A DNA stretch of 34,389 nt. Origin: 2-12-FULL-41-16 sp964390625 (GTDB lineage: Bacteria > Patescibacteriota > Patescibacteriia > Magasanikbacterales > UBA922). The notes under the pieces are model-generated. The model saw only the letters and a list, made by a program, of their open reading frames with translations, did not search any database and was not told the DNA's origin. Every line of letters begins with the position of its first letter. Position 1 is the stretch's first letter. A program made the position numbers and the translations under genes. Positions 23,076 through 31,579 of this stretch are shown piece after piece. Location: NCBI GenBank assembly GCA_964390625.1, contig CAYMID010000007.1:1-34389 (forward strand). The letters are read 5' to 3'.

Positions 23076-24022
23076 ACAGGTTTACGAACATGGCCAGTCA
23101 AAATTTCATATTTACCATATAACCAACCAGCCATCTTGGCCACATCACCGGCAATCAAAAGGCCAGCTAGTGGAATAATCCCGATAAAACGAAGGAGTAA
23201 CGAACGGCTGGCTGCAAATGTGAACCAACGTCGTGTGTATTTTTGGAGGTACTCCAACCCCGCAATGTATAAAATTGGCGCTAGCCACACCGGGCCATAC
23301 GCTAATAACCCCACAAAGACCGGATAAGCCGCAAAACGAGCTGCCTGTCGCAGCGGGTTAAGGCTGGCATGGGCCTCACTCCGCGTATAATTGAAGACTT
23401 GCCTTAAATAGGCCAAAATTGTCGGCCGTGGGCGCCAAAAAACCAATGGCTCACGGACCAAAACCAGCTTGCCCACCTGGGCCAAAGCCTGGTCGAACAA
23501 CACGTCCTCGCAGAACGGCAGCCAGGTCGGATAGCCCTGAACAGTATGCCATAGGGATCGCTGGAAGGCAACCGAACGGCTGGAGGGCAACCAGTCCCGT
23601 CCAAACTCGGAGACTGCCGGGGTGGTCAGGGCGGCCAGGCTGGTTTGGAGCCAATTTGCCTGTCCTAAATCAGGGCCAAAGGCCGTCGCCGACCACTCGC
23701 CCTCACCTATCTCGATCGGGCGGACAATTGCGGCCAACCACTCACGCGCATAGGTACAGCCTGCATCGGTCACCACAATAATGTCTCCCTTAGCAGCGTC
23801 AATCGCCGCATTGCGTCCACTAGCAATGTTCCCTGGTACTTGTTTAATTACTAAATTAGGCACAACCTGGGACATTTCTCGCAGCCACTCCCAAGTACCA
23901 TCAGTCGAACCACCATCAACAATTACCCACTCGTCTGGTTGTCGCGTTTGCAGCGACAAACTATACCACCAAGCAGCAATGGTTGTTTTTTCATTGCGAA
24001 CAGTAGCAATCAGCGAGATCAT
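23072..24022 (-). CDS. Glycosyltransferase family 2, membrane-associated
   Basis: 316 residues. GT-A domain with TVRNEK, VDGGSTDGT, SGRNAAIDAAKGD, TDAGC as the metal motif and the acceptor-side CEDVLFDQAL (ED pair). Hydrophobic stretches near 235-262 and 275-300 suggest C-terminal membrane attachment. ATGA overlaps join it to the genes on both sides. The stretch 23400-23720 looks more GC-rich than its neighbours. Sugar and acceptor unknown. Confidence 0.92.
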   Translation of the reverse strand: MISLIATVRNEKTTIAAWWYSLSLQTRQPDEWVIVDGGSTDGTWEWLREMSQVVPNLVIKQVPGNIASGRNAAIDAAKGDIIVVTDAGCTYAREWLAAIVRPIEIGEGEWSATAFGPDLGQANWLQTSLAALTTPAVSEFGRDWLPSSRSVAFQRSLWHTVQGYPTWLPFCEDVLFDQALAQVGKLVLVREPLVFWRPRPTILAYLRQVFNYTRSEAHASLNPLRQAARFAAYPVFVGLLAYGPVWLAPILYIAGLEYLQKYTRRWFTFAASRSLLLRFIGIIPLAGLLIAGDVAKMAGWLYGKYEILTGHVRKPV

Positions 24023-24903
24023 ACCAAATTTTTAAAACGCTTAAGCCATAAACTCAGTGGCCCTAACACGGCCACTTCGGACAAAATAAACACTCGCGAC
24101 CAGCCACGGTAATTTTTGCGCACAAACAAACACAAACTCTCCAACATGCGCCGTAAACGACGTGGATCAAACGCGGTTTTGTAACTACCACCATACACAT
24201 GCATCACTGGTTCAGTATTTATAACACAACAACGCCAACCAGCTTGACGCAACCGCCAACACAAATCAGTCTCTTCGAAGTACATAAAGTACTCTTCGGC
24301 CAACAAACCAACTTTATCCAAAGCGGCGCGACGCAACAAAACCGCGGCGCCAGTCACATAATCTAATTCGAGCTCGGTGTTCGAAATTGGTTGCGGATAT
24401 AAGGCAATCCCGCGCAGACGACGACGCCAGGCAATGGGAAAAAACCAGGTAAATGGAATCAAATAGTACAGCACATTGGTGGGCGTAGGAAAAAATCCGC
24501 CCACTGACTGCCAGGCACCAGTTGGGTACACTAACTGCGGCCCCACGGCCCCAACCTGAGGGTGTGATTCCACGTAGTCAACTAATTGTGCCAGGCTATT
24601 CGCCCCTGTCTCTGTATCACTGTTCAAAAGCCAAACATACGGTTGAATCACCACCTTGCGAATTGCCCGATTATTGGCCTTGGCAAAACCTAAATTCTCT
24701 TGATTTTCCAAGATAATCACTTCCGGAAATTCTTGCCGCACCCGCGACACCGTTTCATCGCCTGACGCATTATCAACCAAAATTACCTGGGCCGGCGCCA
24801 CGCTTGAACGATACAGAGCGGCCAAAGCTTTGCACGTCAAATCTGGTGTTTTCCAATTCACCACAATTACCGAAACTGGTACACGCGGTTTAGTGTCGGC
24901 CAT
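24019..24903 (-). CDS. Glycosyltransferase family 2 (WbbL/rhamnosyltransferase-like)
   Basis: 294 residues from the ATG at 24903 (MADTKPRVPV); an upstream start at 24933 would overlap the previous gene by 44 nt. Seen: VIVVNWKTPDLT, VDNASGDET, GFAKANNRAIR, LLNSDTE metal motif, VTGAAVLLRRAALDKVG, EYFMYFEETDLCWR and HVYGGS. A complete example of the same family as the gapped gene at 22362-23075. It acts in the cytoplasm and probably extends the repeat unit. Confidence 0.93.
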   Translation of the reverse strand: MADTKPRVPVSVIVVNWKTPDLTCKALAALYRSSVAPAQVILVDNASGDETVSRVRQEFPEVIILENQENLGFAKANNRAIRKVVIQPYVWLLNSDTETGANSLAQLVDYVESHPQVGAVGPQLVYPTGAWQSVGGFFPTPTNVLYYLIPFTWFFPIAWRRRLRGIALYPQPISNTELELDYVTGAAVLLRRAALDKVGLLAEEYFMYFEETDLCWRLRQAGWRCCVINTEPVMHVYGGSYKTAFDPRRLRRMLESLCLFVRKNYRGWSRVFILSEVAVLGPLSLWLKRFKNLV

Positions 24904-27049
24904 ACAAATCAAATTTGACTTTAAAAAAACCAATGGTGCGCTGATACTTAAATCCTTCCGCTTCTAAAATTTTGCGGTACAATCCTTGTGGATCTTTCTG
25001 CCACTCCAAAAACTGCGAATACCATACCCGGTCAACGCCCTGTAATGATTGACGCACATGAGCTTCGATCACTTCTGTTTGTGACACATCGGCCAAATCG
25101 TCTGGGTAAACCCCAATCACTTTCGTTGGCTTCGTCTGGTACGCAGCGTATGTTGGTGGTGGTTGGAATTTACCAATAAACATTACCGTATCAGTTGGCA
25201 ACAATTCGGCTTCGACCTGCGGGACAACCGTTTTCCATGGTTCACGCTGATACCATGGGTTAAACCAATACAGGCTATTAATAACAAGGCTGCAGGCCAC
25301 ACTCACCCCAACCACAGCAACGGCCAAACGTGCGTGATTACGCCACAAATACCCCAAACTATATATAACCATAATTATATAGAGCGGATACAGTGGTGTG
25401 TAATAGCGCGGGTCAAAAATAGAAAAGCGAGTGGCCGAAATCACCAAACAAATTACCACTGAAGTTAAAATTTGCCACCACAAAATTTCCATTGCCTGGT
25501 TGCGACGATCAGTCCGCCACCAATACCACAAGCCAACTAAACCAACCACAAATACCAACAAACTAAGAGCAGTTGGCCAATATTGGTGCAGATGATTAAG
25601 ATCAGTAACGGCCACACGCCCCCCACCAAAACCAGCCGCAATAATAACTGGAATTTGCCACCACGGAATTGCCAAAAAGTGACCAGGCTGTTCACCAGCC
25701 CGTTTTAAGACAACACTAAATAACCAGGGGCTGTACGCAATCGTAATTACTAACCATGGCCAAAAACAGCGCCGCCACGCCGCACGTTGTCGAGCCACAA
25801 TATACAAAAATTGTCCCACCAAAATAAAGGCGCAGGGGTAAAAGAGCCACAAAGACAGTAGTGAATACAGGCCATACCGCCACTGTGCTGCTCGTTGTGA
25901 CACTGGCTCGCGCTGTAACAGGTCAATAAAGGCGAAGAACTGCAGCGCGCACACCAACACTGTAGCCATGTACGAACGCAATTCACTAGCGTAGAAAAGG
26001 CCGAATGGTACCATAGCAATCGCTAACAAACTAGCAGCGCGACGCCACACGCCAACTACGTGTGGTCTGATTGCCCGCGTATACACCACCCACAAAAACA
26101 ATCCATACCACACCGCGCTTAAACTACGCAAAGCAATAATCCCAAAATCAACGGCTGGGCCGATAAAATGCAAAAATAAATAATATAATGGCGGATGCAA
26201 ATCAGTCGTTTGCGCCAAGTAAACAATCGAACTAGCCGAACGCTGTACAAATTCACGACTTAACCCTTCGTCTAACCAAATTGATTGGGTGGCGGCAACA
26301 GCTAACGTCGCCACTGCAACCACTGCGAATACAGCCAACACCGGCCACTGTTCTTGAACACTACGCCTAATTTTTTTAACACCATATTCAACCAACTGTT
26401 TGGCAAAAAACCAGTACTCGGTAAAATTTAATTTAGACGTGCTAAACCGACGCATTCTAAATTCAAACGGACGTTCATTAAATTCGTGGTAAGTCCCTTT
26501 TACTAAAATCTCTAACAAAATTTTATAACCGACTGTAGTCAAATTAACCCCGTCAATCACTGTACGTCGAAATGCAAAAAAACCACTCAACGGATCTTTG
26601 ACACCGGTTAAACGACGGGCCAAAGCCACGCCGGTTTGCGATAGTAATTTGCGCCCGAGTTGCCAATTTTCCACACTGCTCCCCTCGGCAAAACGGCTCC
26701 CGATAGCAATGTCTACGGTGTCCAAATCTTTAAACAGTTTTGGCAGCAAAGCTGGATCATGACTCAAGTCTGCATCCATTACGGCTAAAAAAGGACGGTC
26801 AGTTGCTGCAAATCCGGCTCGTACCGCTGAACCAAGTCCTTGCTTGCCCGCACGGTGAATTACGTGCATCGAGTATTTTTGGGCCAACCCATCGGCCACG
26901 GCACCTGTACCATCAGGTGAGTTATCATCGACCACAATATACTGCAAATCTAACCAGGACCGATCAATTGTGCTCTCAATCTCCTCGATCAGTAATGGTA
27001 AATTGCTCGCTTCGTTATACGTTGGAATCACCAGGGCGGCACGCATCAT
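24890..27049 (-). CDS. Fusion: polyprenyl-phosphate mannose synthase-like GT2 + GT-C membrane transferase
   Basis: 719 residues. Residues 1-225 are a DPM1-like GT2 domain: PTYNEASNL, VVDDNSPDGT, DADLSH (92-94 DAD), GSRF and KDPLSGFFAFRR. From about 235 on there are some ten membrane segments with GT-C features: D260-E261 (WLDEGLS) in the first external loop and HPPLYY (285-290), as in PMT/ArnT-type enzymes, then a soluble C-terminal part. Such enzymes use polyprenyl-phosphate sugars, so one protein may both make and use its donor. The upstream in-frame TTG at 27058 is rejected; ATGATG at 27049/27046 follows the previous stop by 2 nt. Confidence 0.9.
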   Translation of the reverse strand: MMRAALVIPTYNEASNLPLLIEEIESTIDRSWLDLQYIVVDDNSPDGTGAVADGLAQKYSMHVIHRAGKQGLGSAVRAGFAATDRPFLAVMDADLSHDPALLPKLFKDLDTVDIAIGSRFAEGSSVENWQLGRKLLSQTGVALARRLTGVKDPLSGFFAFRRTVIDGVNLTTVGYKILLEILVKGTYHEFNERPFEFRMRRFSTSKLNFTEYWFFAKQLVEYGVKKIRRSVQEQWPVLAVFAVVAVATLAVAATQSIWLDEGLSREFVQRSASSIVYLAQTTDLHPPLYYLFLHFIGPAVDFGIIALRSLSAVWYGLFLWVVYTRAIRPHVVGVWRRAASLLAIAMVPFGLFYASELRSYMATVLVCALQFFAFIDLLQREPVSQRAAQWRYGLYSLLSLWLFYPCAFILVGQFLYIVARQRAAWRRCFWPWLVITIAYSPWLFSVVLKRAGEQPGHFLAIPWWQIPVIIAAGFGGGRVAVTDLNHLHQYWPTALSLLVFVVGLVGLWYWWRTDRRNQAMEILWWQILTSVVICLVISATRFSIFDPRYYTPLYPLYIIMVIYSLGYLWRNHARLAVAVVGVSVACSLVINSLYWFNPWYQREPWKTVVPQVEAELLPTDTVMFIGKFQPPPTYAAYQTKPTKVIGVYPDDLADVSQTEVIEAHVRQSLQGVDRVWYSQFLEWQKDPQGLYRKILEAEGFKYQRTIGFFKVKFDLYGRH

Positions 27050-27051
27050 AA

Positions 27052-28944
27052 TTACCAAAGTAAATTTTCACGACCAATCCCAGAACGACTGAACTTGTCC
27101 CAGTTGGCCCAAAAAAACTGCCAGGCACACCACACATTATTGTGACACTGATCCATAATCACAAATAATGGGGCATATTGAATAACGTACTGCAGCACGC
27201 TTGGCAAAATCAAACAAACAGCTACCACACTAACCCCTAACCAACGCTGCCAACGATACATTCGCTCCACCGCAAACATGGCAATTGGCACAATTAACCA
27301 AGCCGAAATAAACACCGTTCGCCCTACAAACAACGGCCAGCCAAAATACGATAAACTCCCTGGCAACACAAATAGTAAATATTGTTTTACCTCGGCGCTA
27401 AGGGTGGCGCGCTGCCGCCACAAATACCACAGGCCAAGCAAAAACAATGGCCACACAACATTGAAGGCTGTCGCATTAACCCCAACCCATTTTAACAACG
27501 TGTAATCACGTTCGTAAAATGTATTCCAATTATAAACAAACCATTCACGGGAGGTGTAGCCAACTACGGTGGCTCCATACCACTGGTTAACCAAAAGGGT
27601 GATTAACGGAATAATGCCTGACTTAAAACCCGCGACAATACGGTCTTTCCACGGAATGGTCGCGGACAAAATAACACCCGCGGTAAACAAAGCCCCCATT
27701 GCCCCACTTTCTTTGGTAAGCATACCCATAGCTACAGCAACCCCAATCCACCACAACCACCCACTGCGTTTGTCCTCGCGCCACCGCCAAGCTAAATACA
27801 AAATAAAGACAAACCAAAACCAACCGCCAATATCCTGAACCTGTGTCAAACCATACCGAACCATTGGGTAGGCCGTGGCCACCACCAGCGCCGAAGTAAA
27901 CCCAATAAAATCAGACTTCCACACCCGACGCAATAAACCAAAAGTAGCCAGCACCAATCCGTAGTAAAACACAATGTTTGACACAACCAACACCATTGCT
28001 GGCGACAACCACCGTAACACCGAGGCTCCTAATAATGGATAAAATGGATTCAAATATCGGTTAGGGTGGAATGGACTATCTAGTCCCCGAAACCGTTCAA
28101 TCGTCCAAATAAAACTTTCTGTATCATTATTTGGGTGAAAACCAAATAACCACACAAAAATAATCAAGTGCAACGTGGCCACTCCCAATAACCAACGCAT
28201 TGGTTTGGTGTTTAACCCTTTACACCACTCAAGCACAGACATACGCGGATTGGGATAACGATAGGTAAATAAAGTTGTGATTGCCTGCCAACCATCAAAC
28301 CACTTTATCTTTTTGCCTTCTTTTTGGTTACGCGGATAATAGGAAATTGGTACTTCGGGGATCTGTACCCCGCGCAAAGCAGTCAAGGCAGTGACCTCGG
28401 GACAAAACTCAAACCGGGTACATGCCAGTGGCAGGGAGCGCAAAAAATCGGTTTTGAATAATTTATAACACGTTGGCTCATCAGTTAGGGTTTGTTTAAA
28501 CAGACGATTAGCAATCCAGGTCACCAAGACACCGCCCAGAAAAAAGCTAAGGCCTGCGTATTGTTTATTGGTCTTATTCAAACGACGCGATCCAAACACG
28601 ACTGGCACCTGGTCTGCCTCGGCTTTGGCCAACAAAACCACGTAATCACGTGGGTTATACTCCAAATCTGCATCCTGGATAATGGTGTAGTCTCCCTTGG
28701 CTAAAGGTAAGCCGGTTCTAATTGCCGCACCCTTGCCTTGATTGTTAGCGTGCAGCACAAACTCAGCCCCAAATTGAACGGCTAATTCTGGTATTAATTC
28801 ACGGGTACCATCGGTCGAACAATCATCCACAATAATGATTTGTTTGTTCCACCCAAACAATGGTGCGGCCACGACTTTTTGCACTAAATCCGCCAAAGTC
28901 TGGCGTTCATTATACACCGGAATAATGATTGACAAGGTACCCAT
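27052..28944 (-). CDS. Second fusion: GT2 polyprenyl-phosphate glycosyltransferase + multi-pass GT-C-like domain
   Basis: 630 residues. GT2 domain 1-235: PVYNERQTL, IVDDCSTDGT, DADLEYNP (91-93 DAD), GSRRL, DEPTCYKLFK and SYYPRNQKEGKKI, of the DPM/GtrB kind. From 250 on about nine membrane segments with NNDTES (D274, E276) in the first external loop, the position of the GT-C acidic motif, and LTKESGAMG later. This repeats the layout of the next gene, with little sequence similarity in the membrane half. Start at 28944 (MGTLSIII) chosen because the longer frame to 28998 overlaps the methyltransferase gene. Confidence 0.88.
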   Translation of the reverse strand: MGTLSIIIPVYNERQTLADLVQKVVAAPLFGWNKQIIIVDDCSTDGTRELIPELAVQFGAEFVLHANNQGKGAAIRTGLPLAKGDYTIIQDADLEYNPRDYVVLLAKAEADQVPVVFGSRRLNKTNKQYAGLSFFLGGVLVTWIANRLFKQTLTDEPTCYKLFKTDFLRSLPLACTRFEFCPEVTALTALRGVQIPEVPISYYPRNQKEGKKIKWFDGWQAITTLFTYRYPNPRMSVLEWCKGLNTKPMRWLLGVATLHLIIFVWLFGFHPNNDTESFIWTIERFRGLDSPFHPNRYLNPFYPLLGASVLRWLSPAMVLVVSNIVFYYGLVLATFGLLRRVWKSDFIGFTSALVVATAYPMVRYGLTQVQDIGGWFWFVFILYLAWRWREDKRSGWLWWIGVAVAMGMLTKESGAMGALFTAGVILSATIPWKDRIVAGFKSGIIPLITLLVNQWYGATVVGYTSREWFVYNWNTFYERDYTLLKWVGVNATAFNVVWPLFLLGLWYLWRQRATLSAEVKQYLLFVLPGSLSYFGWPLFVGRTVFISAWLIVPIAMFAVERMYRWQRWLGVSVVAVCLILPSVLQYVIQYAPLFVIMDQCHNNVWCAWQFFWANWDKFSRSGIGRENLLW

Positions 28945-28946
28945 AT

Positions 28947-29612
28947 TTAGATTTTTTTGGCTACAATTACAGTTTGAATTGACCACCAACCAGGACACAC
29001 CCTTAGCATAAACTCACCCAGACGTCGCAACCCAATTTTGGCAGCCCAACGATCAATATCACCGCGCGGTTTAATTGAAACCACCTGTAATCCTGCCTGA
29101 GTTACCATTTGTTGGGCAGTGGCTCGGGTATAAAAATGTAAATGAGTACGATCCATGATTCCAGTTTCGGTCATATTCCACTTACCCAACAATAAACGCA
29201 AACGCACTGAATAGTGCGCCACATTTGGTACCGAAATAATGGCGGTTCCCCCCGGAGCCAAGTGCATACTAACTGTCTGCAACACCGTGACTGGATCAAC
29301 TACATGTTCGAGCACATCACCCAATAAAATATGATCAAAAACCAGTCCAGCCAACTGTTGCGTCTCAAGCACTGTCTCAATGCTGCCAACGTACACTTCG
29401 GTATATCCATGCGCGCGAGCCATGGCCGCTGCCTCTACCGACGGTTCAATTCCCCACACGGTGGCTTGCTTATGCTCACGCAACCAGCGCCCCAGATACC
29501 CGGTAGCACAGCCAACATCCAAAACGCGCGCGCCGGTAGTTACCGCGCCAACCAACATCATGTGTGTCCCGGTTGGCTCAGCGGAAAATTGATACGGTAA
29601 CGGAGAAGACAT
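28947..29612 (-). CDS. Class I SAM-dependent methyltransferase
   Basis: 221 residues. SAM-binding motif I VLDVGCATGYLG, acidic end of strand 2 (GIEPS), GDVLEHVVDP and the LAPGGTAIISVPN post-motif, as in Methyltransf_23/UbiE-like enzymes. Within a glycan operon it probably O-methylates a sugar or the chain end; the substrate is not shown. Start at 29612 (MSSPLPY) leaves a TAG-T-ATG junction with the GT4 gene upstream. Confidence 0.9.
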   Translation of the reverse strand: MSSPLPYQFSAEPTGTHMMLVGAVTTGARVLDVGCATGYLGRWLREHKQATVWGIEPSVEAAAMARAHGYTEVYVGSIETVLETQQLAGLVFDHILLGDVLEHVVDPVTVLQTVSMHLAPGGTAIISVPNVAHYSVRLRLLLGKWNMTETGIMDRTHLHFYTRATAQQMVTQAGLQVVSIKPRGDIDRWAAKIGLRRLGEFMLRVCPGWWSIQTVIVAKKI

Positions 29613-29613
29613 A

Positions 29614-30768
29614 CTATAGTAACGAATCGTAAACACGTAATAATTCGGTTTGAAACAAAGATACTGAAAATCGATTTGCTTGCACTGACGCTTGCCGCAC
29701 TAAACCGGCTCGTGCCGTTGGATTACGCATAGTTTGCCAAGCTGCGCACAGGTCTGCTGGCGAGTTTGGTTTTACCAATATACCAGCCTGCCCCACGACT
29801 TCTGGGATTGCACCAGTATTGGTTGCAATAACTGGACAATGTGCGCTAATGGCCTCGGCCAAGACATAACCAAACTGCTCCTCCCACAGTGGGGTAGGTC
29901 GACTGGCCAAAACCAGACTTAGGGCCGCCTGATACAATGGCCGCAAGGCGGCGTTAGGTATGTGATCGACAAAAACCACCGAGTCGCCGAGAGCGTATTT
30001 TTTTACCATTGCTGCCAAAGTTGCCCGCTCTGGCCCCTGTCCCACAATGACTAACCGTTCGGCCATGCGGGCAGGGTACGTAGCCCACGCTTCGATTATA
30101 TCGCTCACGCCTTTTTCTGGTACTAAGCGATTGACCACGAGCCAAAATGAACGTGAATCAGCCAAAAGCCCAGAAACCACTTGGTTTGGTTCAACCGCTT
30201 GGGGAATAATGGCTGGGGTAACTACACGTAGTTTACGCTCCGAAACCCCATACCCAGCCAAAACAGCGGCCGCACTTTGGCTAACGGGCAAAAAATAATC
30301 AACCCCAGTAGCACAGGCAGCGATCCGAGCGGCTACTTTTTTCTCCCACCAACGTGGAGCCTTGCCTGGACCAGGCCACTCCCCTGCCCCAAAACGCCGG
30401 GGGCTATTATCCCATACCGTTGCCACCACCCGTAACCCTGGGTTTTTTTGCTTAGCCAGGACAGCTTGCTGGGTATAATAATAGTATATCTCGGCCGTAT
30501 GGGCAATGGTCGCCGTCGTTAGTAATTTTTCGAGCCCAATCATCCTTTGCTGTCGACCAAGAAAAATTTGTTCAATTCCGTGCCACAATCGCGAGTCAGC
30601 CGACGAATTTAAACGAGTCACTGGATATGTTAACCCATCTAGCGAGTGCAGGTTATGTTGACTGCAAACACCTGTGACTGACCAGCCTGGTAAATTATTC
30701 CAAGTCATACCCTCCCACGAATTCAAGCTGTTACCTCGGATTAAAAGTAATTGATTTGAGCAGGTCAT
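29614..30768 (-). CDS. Glycosyltransferase family 4 (GT-B)
   Basis: 384 residues. C-terminal donor domain with VVNRLVPEKGVSD (the EKG lysine contacts the nucleotide-sugar phosphate), IVGQGPE, VFVDHIPNAAL and the E-x7-E motif in EQFGYVLAE. The N-terminal domain is divergent, with a Tyr-rich segment (IYYYYTQQ), which is common since it recognises the acceptor. ATGA overlap with the preceding GT2 gene. Confidence 0.92.
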   Translation of the reverse strand: MTCSNQLLLIRGNSLNSWEGMTWNNLPGWSVTGVCSQHNLHSLDGLTYPVTRLNSSADSRLWHGIEQIFLGRQQRMIGLEKLLTTATIAHTAEIYYYYTQQAVLAKQKNPGLRVVATVWDNSPRRFGAGEWPGPGKAPRWWEKKVAARIAACATGVDYFLPVSQSAAAVLAGYGVSERKLRVVTPAIIPQAVEPNQVVSGLLADSRSFWLVVNRLVPEKGVSDIIEAWATYPARMAERLVIVGQGPERATLAAMVKKYALGDSVVFVDHIPNAALRPLYQAALSLVLASRPTPLWEEQFGYVLAEAISAHCPVIATNTGAIPEVVGQAGILVKPNSPADLCAAWQTMRNPTARAGLVRQASVQANRFSVSLFQTELLRVYDSLL

Positions 30769-31574
30769 ACATTTTTTTTATTGGTATGCCACACCAACCA
30801 ATATAAATACACATAATACACATACTGTTGAAGTGCAGTTTGCCACCCGTACCACGATGTCCATAAACCATTACGCAATTGGCCAAGCAGATTTTTAAAG
30901 GGCAACCAGATTAAGCTAAACACAGGTTTCCGAACCACAACACGTGCTTGTTTATGCCAATCCGCTGCGGTAGTCTGAAAACACTCGACTACAATATCCT
31001 CTCGATAATACCGTGCATGCACCGGCGCCCAACGTTTCATTTTTTTCCAAAATGATCGCCATGCAATATTGTTATAATTTGGACGGTGATGCAGTGTAAC
31101 GGTAGTCCAACCCAGACGTTCTTTTGCCACGGTGACGGCGGAGTGCGGCACACCAACATATTGCACCGCTTGTTTGCGGAACAAGCAAATTTTATTTAGG
31201 CCTGTAAACGAGATTGGACGACGACCATTCCATAACTCCCAGCTAAAATAATACGCATCCTTGGTTGGGTCGGCGGTAAATGCTCTAATTGCCTGATGAT
31301 CTTTGATTGCAAAAAATTCATCGGCATCAATTTGAATAATCCACTCGCCGTTCGCTTGGCTAAAACTAAAGACACGGTGAGGCTCTGCTTCGCCAATAAA
31401 ATCACGGATGAAAATTTTATCAGTATATTTTTTGGCAATTGTGAGGGTGTCGTCAGTACATGGTCCATCATGGACTAGAATGATTTCATCCACTAAACCC
31501 TGCAGACTCTGCAGGCAGCGTTCAATAACAGCTGCCTCATTATGGACTACCAAGCAAGCGGAGATACTAGCCAT
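30765..31574 (-). CDS. Glycosyltransferase family 2 (WaaE/KdtX-like)
   Basis: 269 residues. VVHNEAAVIERCL, VHDGPCTDDT, FSFSQANGEWIIQIDADEFF (metal motif DADE) and a later HHRPNY region. The layout resembles LPS core beta-1,4-glucosyltransferases of the WaaE type. A C-terminal aromatic, partly hydrophobic stretch (YVYYVYLYWLVW) may attach it to the membrane. Lies 5 nt after the GT4-like gene. Confidence 0.9.
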   Translation of the reverse strand: MASISACLVVHNEAAVIERCLQSLQGLVDEIILVHDGPCTDDTLTIAKKYTDKIFIRDFIGEAEPHRVFSFSQANGEWIIQIDADEFFAIKDHQAIRAFTADPTKDAYYFSWELWNGRRPISFTGLNKICLFRKQAVQYVGVPHSAVTVAKERLGWTTVTLHHRPNYNNIAWRSFWKKMKRWAPVHARYYREDIVVECFQTTAADWHKQARVVVRKPVFSLIWLPFKNLLGQLRNGLWTSWYGWQTALQQYVYYVYLYWLVWHTNKKNV

Positions 31575-31579
31575 ATCGA

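Noticed and set aside
23419..23781. 120-residue plus-strand open frame
   Set aside because: Pro/Arg-rich low-complexity translation opposite a well-conserved GT2 gene, caused by local GC richness.
21422..24022. UGA recoding as in Gracilibacteria
   Set aside because: TGA clearly ends several genes through ATGA overlaps, and no conserved protein has an in-frame TGA.
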